From assembly GCA_900556365.1 (NCBI GenBank), contig USOG01000084.1, positions 1 through 6,371 on the forward strand: DNA of 6,371 nt. Direction: 5' to 3'. Below are positions 1 to 5,579 of this stretch, one piece after another. Within the stretch, counting starts at the first letter, position 1. Every line of letters starts with the position of its first letter. The notes under the pieces are model-generated. The model worked only from the letters and a program-made list of their open reading frames with translations. It had not been told where the DNA came from and made no database searches. This stretch comes from an uncultured Collinsella sp. GTDB lineage: Bacteria; Actinomycetota; Coriobacteriia; Coriobacteriales; Coriobacteriaceae. Both the position numbers and the translations under genes were made by a program.

Positions 1-70
1 TCCAAAACCAACCCGGACATGTGCTACCAAAGCCCGGGCACCACGGTATGAAGTAGCCGCGCGTGCGTGA

Positions 71-95
71 TAAAAACATGTTGCCGTGAAGCAAC
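71..95 (-). terminator. Small hairpin with T run after xerC
   Basis: Read on the minus strand, GTTGC (95-91) pairs with GCAAC (84-80), a T-G wobble can close a TCAC tetraloop, and a run of five T (76-72) follows after three bases. This could be a weak intrinsic terminator for the operon ending at xerC, about 85 bases past its stop. The stem has only 5-6 pairs, so it would be inefficient. If the promoter at 103-131 is real, the hairpin instead lies at the extreme 5' end of the next transcript. The sequence does not decide between the two. Confidence 0.4.
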
Positions 96-102
96 CCGAT
101 GA

Positions 103-131
103 ATGATAGCAGGAATGCCTCTTCCTGCCAA
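103..131 (-). promoter_or_regulatory. Candidate sigma-70 promoter reading left out of the window
   Basis: On the minus strand TTGGCA (131-126, five of six matches to TTGACA) is followed after exactly 17 bases by TATCAT (108-103, five of six matches to TATAAT). Transcription would start near 95-97, in a GGG, and run leftwards. No start codon with a ribosome site appears before the window edge, so at least about 95 bases would be untranslated leader of a gene lying outside. The match is good for a GC-rich stretch, but it rests on sequence alone. Confidence 0.5.
109..128. repeat. Inverted repeat in the promoter spacer
   Basis: GCAGGAA (109-115) and TTCCTGC (122-128) form a perfect 7-base inverted repeat separated by six bases. 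It fills the spacer of the candidate promoter and reaches three bases into its -35 element, a position typical of repressor operators. It could also fold as a hairpin in the 3' end of the xerC transcript, but no T run follows it on either strand, so it is a poor terminator. Confidence 0.5.
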
Positions 132-180
132 CCCGCAATCAAAACCACACACCTGAGTGCGGCGCGGGACGTCCCAGCCA

Positions 181-1101
181 CTATTCGCCGCGGGGATGGG
201 CTTGAGCCACGGCACGTTTAAGCCGATCGGGTGTGAGATGCGTGTAGATCTGCGTCGTGGACAGGCTCGCATGACCTAGCAGCTCTTGAACCGAGCGCAG
301 GTCCGCACCGCCCTCGAGCAAGTCGGTCGCAAAGGTATGGCGCATCGCATGCGGGGCGATGTCAGCCGGAATGCCGGCGAGCGTCGCCAGCGTATGGAAC
401 CGCCGCCGAAGCATCGCGGCGCTCATGCGATTGCCGCGCGCCGATATAAGCAGCGGATGCGGCCCGGTAGCGAGGTCGCGGCGCTTTGCCCGAGCGAGCA
501 ACTCCGGCCTCCCCTCTTCAATATAGAGACGCGTCACATCGAGCGCACGACGATACAGAGGGACGATACGCTCCTTGCTCCCCTTGCCCCACAGGCGCAG
601 CGTGCGCTCGGACCATGAGATGGATTCCACATTGAGCGCCGCAAGCTCTGAGATGCGGGCACCCGAGGCATAGAGCAACTCGAGCATCGCCGCATCGCGC
701 AGTCCCGCGGGTGTTGAGGTATCAGGCGTCTTGAGCAGCGCCTCGACCTGCTGGGTCGTAAGGACGCCCGGCAGGTCACGCGGCAGCTTGGGCGACGCGA
801 TCGCCGAGACCGCATCGCCCTCGACAATCCCCTCGGCAGCCATCCAGCGATAGAGAGATCGGATAGCCGACAGGTGCGCCGCAAGCGTTCGGGGAGCCAC
901 CTGCTCACGCGAAAGCTCAGCAAGATAGCGACGAATGGTGCGCACGTCGGCAGCGAAAGCATCAATATCCTCGCGCTCGCACCAGGCAGCAAAGCGCTCC
1001 AGTCTCGAGCCATAGGCCGTCACCGTGTTGGGAGAAAGCCCCTCAACGCGTGCGATATAGGCGATAAAAGAGTCGACGGTGTCGTACAGGTCAAAGGCTA
1101 T
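181..1101 (-). CDS. xerC: Tyrosine recombinase XerC/XerD family, with apparent AUA start
   Basis: Site-specific recombinase that resolves chromosome dimers at dif with a partner Xer protein, cutting DNA through a phosphotyrosine. With AUA as codon 1 it is 306 aa (XerC/D are usually about 295-305). The N-terminal SAM-like core-binding domain covers about 5-90 and the catalytic domain about 112-295. The full active site is visible: R149 (GARISEL), K173 (GKGSKER), H251 and R254 (HAMRHTFA), H277 (LLGHAS), Y286 (TTQIYTH). The first ATG/GTG/TTG in frame is GTG at 1023. Using it would remove 26 residues (SFIAYIARVEGLSPNT region) that match the family's first helix. AUA at 1101 restores them, has GGAGG nine bases upstream and overlaps the trmFO stop by four bases. 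The trmFO neighbour and the ending AHPRGE favour XerC; ASPKLPR is more XerD-like, so the paralogue is less certain than the family. The gene is certain; the start is likely. Confidence 0.93.
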   Translation of the reverse strand: MAFDLYDTVDSFIAYIARVEGLSPNTVTAYGSRLERFAAWCEREDIDAFAADVRTIRRYLAELSREQVAPRTLAAHLSAIRSLYRWMAAEGIVEGDAVSAIASPKLPRDLPGVLTTQQVEALLKTPDTSTPAGLRDAAMLELLYASGARISELAALNVESISWSERTLRLWGKGSKERIVPLYRRALDVTRLYIEEGRPELLARAKRRDLATGPHPLLISARGNRMSAAMLRRRFHTLATLAGIPADIAPHAMRHTFATDLLEGGADLRSVQELLGHASLSTTQIYTHLTPDRLKRAVAQAHPRGE

Positions 1102-2435
1102 GACCGGTCGCCTCCAAACAAGTCGGAACGCGTGGCCAAGTAGGCATCGAGGGCCTCGAGCGCACGGTCCGCATAGGCCTGATAGCGGTCGCGCTTGCTG
1201 CGGCGCTTACCGTCCTCGAGCGGCGGCACCAGGCCAAAGTTGACATGCATGGGCTGATAGCCCACGGTGGCAGGATCGGTCGCATAGCCCACGAGCGCAC
1301 CCAGGGCGCCCACGCGGGGCAACTCGACGGAATCGGCGCCGATAGCCTCTGCATAGGTGTTGAGCGCCGCGAGCAGACCGGTCGCCACGGCTTCCATGTA
1401 CCCCTCGGTGCCGGTGATCTGACCGGCCAGGCGCACGCCGGTACCGGGCACGGCAAAGGTGCCATCGAGCACGTGCGGGGCGTCGACAAAGGTATTGCGG
1501 TGCATGACACCGTAGCGGAAGAACTCAGCGTTCTCCAGGCCCGGCACCATATGGAAGACGCGCTTCTGCTCGCCAAAGGTCAGGTTGGTCTGGAAGCCCA
1601 CCAGGTTATAGGCGGTCTTCTCCTTGTTCTCGGCACGCAGCTGAATCGCCGCCCAAGGGCGACGTCCGGTACGCGGGTCGGTGAGGCCGACGGGCTTCAT
1701 GGCGCCAAAGCGAATGGCGTCCTTGCCGGTGCGCGCAACCTCCTCGGCAGGCTGGCAGGCCTGGAACAGATCGCCGCCCTCAAAGTCCTTGAGCACCACG
1801 CGGTCGGCCGTGGTGAGCGCCTCGATAAAGGCCTCGTACTCCTCCTTGTTGAGCGGAGCGTTGAGATAGTCGCCGCCCCCCTGCTCCTCGTAGCGCGACT
1901 GCGAAAACAGCACGTCCATATCGAGCGTGGAGGCATCGACGATCGGCGCCGCGGCATCGAAGAACGCAAGGGCGTCGCCACCGACGAGCTTCATGACCTC
2001 TTCGCTCAGCGCCGGTGAACACAGCGGGCCCGCGGCAATGACCACGTGGCCCTCGGGGATCTGGGTGACCTCGCCGTGAACGACCTCGATATTGGGGCGG
2101 GCGGCAACCTCAGCCTCGACGAGCTCGGAGAATGTAACACGGTCGACCGCCAGGGCGCCACCAGCGGGAACAGCAGCGCGATGGGCGCAGTCGAGCAGGA
2201 CTGAACCCATGCGCTCAAGCTCGGCCTTCAGCAAACCAGCCGCGGAATCCGGACGGGTCGACTTAAACGAATTGGAGCAGACGAGCTCTGCCAGGTGATC
2301 GGTATGGTGAGCCGGGGAGCTCACCTGGGGGCGCATCTCGCACAGCTTTACGGCAAACCCGCGGTCTGCCAGCTGGATCGCGCATTCAGAACCCGCCAGA
2401 CCGCCACCGATAACCGTCACCTGATCGAACTGCAT
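1098..2435 (-). CDS. trmFO: Folate/FAD-dependent tRNA (uracil-54-C5)-methyltransferase TrmFO
   Basis: Makes 5-methyluridine at position 54 in the T-loop of tRNAs, taking carbon from methylenetetrahydrofolate and electrons from FADH2/NAD(P)H in the cytoplasm. It has 445 aa, normal for the family. The N-terminus holds the FAD dinucleotide-binding motif VIGGGLAGSECA (8-19). LVCSNSFKS carries C53, and QACQPAEEVARTG carries C227; these correspond to the two functional cysteines (53 and 226) known in Bacillus subtilis TrmFO. Further family blocks are FGAMKPVGLTDPRTG (243-257), FQTNLTFGEQKRVF (281-294) and LAGQITGTEGYMEA (337-349). ATG 2435 is preferred because AAAGGTG lies seven bases upstream; an in-frame TTG two codons earlier lies too close to that site. 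It starts 14 bases after the dprA stop and its end overlaps xerC, so it is mid-operon. No catalytic residue is missing. TrmFO is common in firmicutes and rare in typical actinomycetes, which bears on the host's identity. Confidence 0.97.
   Translation of the reverse strand: MQFDQVTVIGGGLAGSECAIQLADRGFAVKLCEMRPQVSSPAHHTDHLAELVCSNSFKSTRPDSAAGLLKAELERMGSVLLDCAHRAAVPAGGALAVDRVTFSELVEAEVAARPNIEVVHGEVTQIPEGHVVIAAGPLCSPALSEEVMKLVGGDALAFFDAAAPIVDASTLDMDVLFSQSRYEEQGGGDYLNAPLNKEEYEAFIEALTTADRVVLKDFEGGDLFQACQPAEEVARTGKDAIRFGAMKPVGLTDPRTGRRPWAAIQLRAENKEKTAYNLVGFQTNLTFGEQKRVFHMVPGLENAEFFRYGVMHRNTFVDAPHVLDGTFAVPGTGVRLAGQITGTEGYMEAVATGLLAALNTYAEAIGADSVELPRVGALGALVGYATDPATVGYQPMHVNFGLVPPLEDGKRRSKRDRYQAYADRALEALDAYLATRSDLFGGDRS
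1111..1115 (-). promoter_or_regulatory. Ribosome binding site GGAGG for xerC, inside trmFO
   Basis: GGAGG lies within the Gly-Gly codons of the TrmFO C-terminus and ends nine bases before the AUA at 1101, a normal spacing. It is 21 bases from the only CTG candidate (1089) and much further from GTG 1023, so it supports the AUA start. Confidence 0.65.
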
Positions 2436-2442
2436 CTGCAAA

Positions 2443-2449
2443 CACCTTT
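2443..2449 (-). promoter_or_regulatory. Ribosome binding site AAAGGTG for trmFO
   Basis: AAAGGTG sits in the 14-base gap between the dprA stop (TAG, 2452-2450) and trmFO, seven bases before ATG 2435. It selects that ATG over the in-frame TTG at 2441. Confidence 0.7.
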
Positions 2450-3385
2450 CTAATTGACACGTTTTCCATTGTGACCGAAGGGCGTCTGGGCGTGAAGGGC
2501 AAACTTGGAGGGCGCATACCTTCCATCCATCATGCGCTCGATAAGGCCCTCGAGTTCAAGCGAACCCAAGAGTTTGAGTACGCCGACAGCATCGAGTGAG
2601 ACGAGCGCCGCTATGTCGTCGACCTTGAGCGGAGAGGCGATGAGCGCATGCATCACGGTCTGCTGTGTTGGATTCAGGTCGGCAATGCCGGGAGCATCGG
2701 GGCGCGAGTAGCGCAGGGTGCCGTATATGCGAGAGATAGCCATCTCGATGGACTCCTCGTCGACAATGCAGCAGGCACCGTTCGCAATGAGGTAATTCGT
2801 GCCACGCGACTCGGGCGATAGGATCGACCCCGGCACGGCAAGAAGTTCGCGCCCCAAATCCATAGCAGCCTCGGCTGTAGAAAACGTCCCGGAAGGCATA
2901 CCCGCCTCGGATACAAAGAGGGCTTGCGACAGGGCCGCGATCACGCGATTGCGACGCGGAAAGGCAAACTTGCGCGGACCCATGCCCCACGGAGAGATCG
3001 ACACGACCGCGCCGCCCGTATCGAGCGTGCGCGTAATAAGCCCCGCGCTCGAACGCGGGTAGACCACGTCGGCGCCCGTCCCCAGCACCACGACGTGTTT
3101 GCCGCCGGCGTTGACCGCAGCCCAACCCGAGGCCTGGTCACAACCGACTGCACCGCCCGAAACTACCGTCACTCCCGCCTCAACCGCCACCTTCGCCGCA
3201 AGCTCTGCCACGGCAAGACCATACGGCGAGGCCTTTCGCGCACCGATGATGGAGAGCGCGGGCGTCGAAAGCGCCTCGGGGTTGCCGCGCACATAGAGCG
3301 TCTGAGGTACATCAGAAAGCTCCAAAACGGTCTCGGGATACAACGCGTCACCTGGATGCAGCTCGAAGGTCCCCTCAGCCATCAT
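2450..3385 (-). CDS. dprA: DNA-processing protein DprA, short and divergent
   Basis: DprA binds incoming single-stranded DNA during natural transformation, protects it and loads RecA in the cytoplasm. This protein has 311 aa. The Rossmann-like core is visible: YPETVLELSDVPQTLYVRGN (16-35), IIGARKASPYG (46-56), VVSGGAVGCDQASG (74-87), VVLGTGADVVYP (99-110), FAFPRRNRVIAALS (140-153), PSGTFSTAEAAMDLGRELLAVPGS (164-187) and RGTNYLIANGA (194-204). A winged-helix C-terminus follows at about 238-295. It begins almost directly at the core, so the usual N-terminal SAM/helix-hairpin region of roughly 70-100 residues is absent. The usual GID..AH motif reads GCDQASG, and the usual SE after the second glycine-rich strand reads SIS. 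ATG 3385 overlaps the comM stop as ATGA; ATG 3382 directly after it is equally possible. It is translationally coupled to comM. The family is clear; competence in this host is inferred from family and neighbour only. Confidence 0.94.
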   Translation of the reverse strand: MMAEGTFELHPGDALYPETVLELSDVPQTLYVRGNPEALSTPALSIIGARKASPYGLAVAELAAKVAVEAGVTVVSGGAVGCDQASGWAAVNAGGKHVVVLGTGADVVYPRSSAGLITRTLDTGGAVVSISPWGMGPRKFAFPRRNRVIAALSQALFVSEAGMPSGTFSTAEAAMDLGRELLAVPGSILSPESRGTNYLIANGACCIVDEESIEMAISRIYGTLRYSRPDAPGIADLNPTQQTVMHALIASPLKVDDIAALVSLDAVGVLKLLGSLELEGLIERMMDGRYAPSKFALHAQTPFGHNGKRVN

Positions 3386-4905
3386 TGGTCCCTCCTTCCC
3401 TGGTACATCGCCGCCTCGAGCACGTGGTCCTGCGTCACCTGCTCGCTCTCGGCGACATCTGCGATCGTGCGCGCAATGCGAACAAGGCGCACGATGCCAC
3501 GCCCTGTGAGATGCGTGCGCTTCGACAGGCCGAGCACACACTTCTCCGCCGCATCATCGAGCTCAAAGGTCGAAACGACGCCGTCAATGGACCGAGTCTC
3601 GTCATCCTCGGCCTCGGCATCCGCATCGTCCATGCGGGATTCGCGCCAAGCGCGAAAGGCGCGACCACGCACAACGTAGTCACGTAACTCGGCCGACGAC
3701 ATGCCCTCCGCGCCCTCGATAATCACTTGAGGGTCGGGACGGGTCACATCGATCATCATGTCGATACGGTCGGCCAAAGGACCGCGCAGTTTAGACCGAT
3801 AGCGCTCGACCATCGCCGCCGAGCAGCGACACGGCACCTCGCGATCGCCCAAAAAGCCGCAGGGGCAGGGATTGCTCGCAGCCAGCAGCTGAAAGCGCGA
3901 CGGGAAGGTAAAAGCCCCGTCGACGCGTACGATCCTCACGTAGCCGCGCTCGATGGGCTGACGCAGCGTCTGCAGCACGCCAGTGGGAAACTCGGCAAGC
4001 TCGTCCAAAAAGAGCACGCCGCCATGAGCAAGGCTGATCTCACCCGGGTGCACCGGGCGCCCGCCGCCGATAAGGCCTGCGGTCGAAATACTGTGGTGGG
4101 GACTGCGGAAGGGGCGGTGCCCCGCCAACAAGCCATCAATGTTCTCACCCAAAACCGAATGGATGCACAGTGCCTCCTGCTGATCCTCAACGGAAAGCTC
4201 GGGCAGGATGCCGGTCATACGGCGTGCGAGCATCGTCTTGCCCGATCCCGGAGACCCGATCATGAGCAAGCCGAGTTCTCCTGCCGCCGCAAGCGCCATG
4301 CCGCGTTTAGCGACTTCCTGCCCCAGCACGTCTGCATAGTCGAGCTCGGGCTCAAAGGTCGCCTCGACACCCTCGGAATCCAAGTAGTGCCGTGCGGCAT
4401 CGCCCATGCCATGAGCAAGCTGAGACAGATGGTCGATAAAGCCGCAATCTACGCCCGCGAGTGGCACATGCTGGTCGGACCTGCCGGCGATAAAAGACAG
4501 CCCCATGTCGCGAGCCAATAGCTGAAACGCCACCTCGCCCTTGACGGGAAGCACCGTACCGTCCAGACCAAGCTCACCTGCGATAAGGCAGCGATCGAGG
4601 TTGTCACGGGGAATCTGCTCATCGGCCGCTAGAACCGCGATGGCGATGGGCAGGTCAAAGCCGCTACCGGTCTTGCGGATATCGCCGGGTGCCAGGTTAA
4701 CGGTAATGCCCGAGCGCGGGATCTCGAACCCGGCGGAGCGCATCGCGCAGCGAATACGACCGCGTGACTCCATCACCTCCATACTCGGAATGCCGAGCAT
4801 CTGGATGCCCGGAACGCCACCGGCAAGCGAGACCTCGACCGTGACGTGAATCGCCTCGACGCCGCGGATGCAGGCCGCGTGAACGGCAAACGTCTCGAAC
4901 GCCAT
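3382..4905 (-). CDS. comM: ComM/YifB AAA+ ATPase (Mg-chelatase-like)
   Basis: Cytoplasmic AAA+ motor; characterised ComM is a hexameric helicase that drives branch migration when transforming DNA joins the chromosome. It has 507 aa, the family's usual size. The N-terminal ChlI-like domain (about 20-142) contains VPGIQMLGIP and the GFEIP..GITVNLAPGDIRKTG block. The AAA+ core (about 190-395) holds Walker A GSPGSGKT (217-224, K223), Walker B GGVLFLDE (295-302, D301/E302), FRSPHHSIS (266-274), a four-cysteine knuckle C347/C349/C359/C361, and PLADRID with R380 as likely arginine finger. The C-terminal Mg-chelatase domain (about 405-500) ends with RLVRIARTIADVAES. An acidic stretch rich in D/E (426-436) interrupts it. 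The start MAFETFAVHAACIRG is the classical ComM N-terminus; AGGTG (4911-4915) lies five bases upstream. Its start overlaps the yraN stop (TGATG) and its stop lies within the dprA start. Confidence 0.97.
   Translation of the reverse strand: MAFETFAVHAACIRGVEAIHVTVEVSLAGGVPGIQMLGIPSMEVMESRGRIRCAMRSAGFEIPRSGITVNLAPGDIRKTGSGFDLPIAIAVLAADEQIPRDNLDRCLIAGELGLDGTVLPVKGEVAFQLLARDMGLSFIAGRSDQHVPLAGVDCGFIDHLSQLAHGMGDAARHYLDSEGVEATFEPELDYADVLGQEVAKRGMALAAAGELGLLMIGSPGSGKTMLARRMTGILPELSVEDQQEALCIHSVLGENIDGLLAGHRPFRSPHHSISTAGLIGGGRPVHPGEISLAHGGVLFLDELAEFPTGVLQTLRQPIERGYVRIVRVDGAFTFPSRFQLLAASNPCPCGFLGDREVPCRCSAAMVERYRSKLRGPLADRIDMMIDVTRPDPQVIIEGAEGMSSAELRDYVVRGRAFRAWRESRMDDADAEAEDDETRSIDGVVSTFELDDAAEKCVLGLSKRTHLTGRGIVRLVRIARTIADVAESEQVTQDHVLEAAMYQGRRDQ
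3391..3397 (-). promoter_or_regulatory. Strong ribosome binding site AAGGAGG for dprA
   Basis: AAGGAGG, a near-perfect complement to the 16S rRNA tail, lies in the last codons of comM. It is five bases from ATG 3385 and eight from ATG 3382, so it fixes the dprA start to this ATGATG pair. It excludes the in-frame upstream extension that overlaps comM. Confidence 0.75.
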
Positions 4906-5390
4906 CACGACACCTGCCAATCGAACGCGTTGTACTGATGCTCGATCTCGGCGATATGCCCGCCGCGGATGGTGACACCCACAGCATCGAAGCGAATCGC
5001 CTTGAGCGGATAATGCTCCATGAGATAGCAACTTGCGATGCGGCGGTAGCGGCGTTGCTTTTGGGCGTCCACGGCCTCCTCGGGAAAGACCCGCGTGGTG
5101 CAATCCAGCGAAACGCGTCTGGTCTTGACCTCGGCCATCACCACGACATCGTCGAGCTCATCGAGCAGCACCAGATCGGCCTCGCCCTCGGTGCAACGAT
5201 AGCCCTGCTCCAGCAAGGTGTAGCCGCGCTCGTTAAAGTAGTCGATGGTGATCAGCTCGCCCAGCATGCCTAGCTCGCGGGGACTGAGTCCCTTGATAAA
5301 CTCGGGCGTCATCGCCCCGGAGTCGAGCTCGCCGTTTTCCCAACGCTCCTTGAGCTGCTGCGTCTTGCTCTTTTTGCTTGCGGCACTCAT
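4905..5390 (-). CDS. yraN: YraN/UPF0102 family nuclease-like protein
   Basis: Small protein of the UPF0102 family, which has a restriction-endonuclease-like (PD-(D/E)XK) fold and probably acts on DNA or RNA; its cellular role is not established. It has 161 aa. The fold's signature is present: GMLGELITIDYFNERGY (41-57, E45), GEADLV (69-74, E70 and D72) and VVVMAEVKTR (82-91, E87 and K89), followed by the RRYRRIAS helix and FDAVGV (134-139). It is longer than the usual roughly 120 residues because of a charged N-terminal extension of about 38 residues (K-rich SKKSKTQQLKERWENGELDS). The start ATG 5390 is chosen for AAAGGAGA five bases upstream. ATG 5312 would remove most of the extension but lacks a ribosome site. 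It is the first gene of the yraN-comM-dprA-trmFO-xerC run, separated from rnhB by a terminator, and overlaps comM by one base. Confidence 0.93.
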   Translation of the reverse strand: MSAASKKSKTQQLKERWENGELDSGAMTPEFIKGLSPRELGMLGELITIDYFNERGYTLLEQGYRCTEGEADLVLLDELDDVVVMAEVKTRRVSLDCTTRVFPEEAVDAQKQRRYRRIASCYLMEHYPLKAIRFDAVGVTIRGGHIAEIEHQYNAFDWQVS

Positions 5391-5394
5391 GGGG

Positions 5395-5402
5395 TCTCCT
5401 TT
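5395..5402 (-). promoter_or_regulatory. Ribosome binding site AAAGGAGA for yraN
   Basis: AAAGGAGA lies four to five bases upstream of ATG 5390. It decides in favour of the 161-residue YraN, over both a longer in-frame reading from a TTG near 5480 and a shorter one from ATG 5312. Confidence 0.75.
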
Positions 5403-5488
5403 CCCGCACACTGCATTGCCCCGATGATGAGGGCACCTTTCATGCGGGTAAGTACCGGAAGCAAACCAAAAGCTGACCAAATGCCGTC

Positions 5489-5530
5489 AAAAAACGGGCC
5501 GTACGCAACAATGGTGTTGCATACGGCCCG
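5489..5530 (-). terminator. Strong intrinsic terminator after rnhB
   Basis: On the minus strand CGGGCCGTA (5530-5522) pairs perfectly with TACGGCCCG (5503-5495). After one A-C mismatch, GCAACA (5520-5515) pairs with TGTTGC (5510-5505) around a four-base loop (5514-5511). Six T (5494-5489) follow directly. A 15-pair GC-rich stem plus a T run is a textbook Rho-independent terminator. It lies 50 bases past the rnhB stop and about 100 bases before yraN. There is no T run on the other side, so it acts on minus-strand transcription only. Some read-through into yraN is possible. Confidence 0.93.
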
Positions 5531-5579
5531 CTACCAGCAGGTTTATAAAACCCCAGAGGTCCATGTCTCCACAATTGGC

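Noticed and set aside
24..272. 82-codon minus-strand frame over the xerC 3' end and the left intergenic region
   Set aside because: Overlaps the conserved C-terminus of XerC in another frame, has no ribosome site and resembles no family.
1245..2018. Long plus-strand open frame (257 codons) opposite trmFO
   Set aside because: It lies fully antisense to a clear TrmFO, shows no family motif and is low in complexity typical of GC-rich shadow frames.
3386..3541. In-frame upstream extension of DprA by 52 residues
   Set aside because: It overlaps the ComM C-terminus, is R/H/C-rich and unlike the DprA N-terminal domain; AAGGAGG places the start at 3385 or 3382.
2924..3679. Plus-strand open frame (251 codons) spanning the dprA/comM junction
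   Set aside because: Antisense to two well-supported genes and without motifs or a ribosome site of note.
3727..4521. Long plus-strand open frame (264 codons) opposite comM
   Set aside because: Antisense to the intact AAA+ core of ComM; rich in H, R and A with no recognisable domain; a by-product of third-position GC bias.
5542..5547. TATAAA as a -10 box for a transcript entering the terminator
   Set aside because: It is part of a small AT-rich palindrome and has no acceptable -35 element 16-18 bases upstream on the minus strand.
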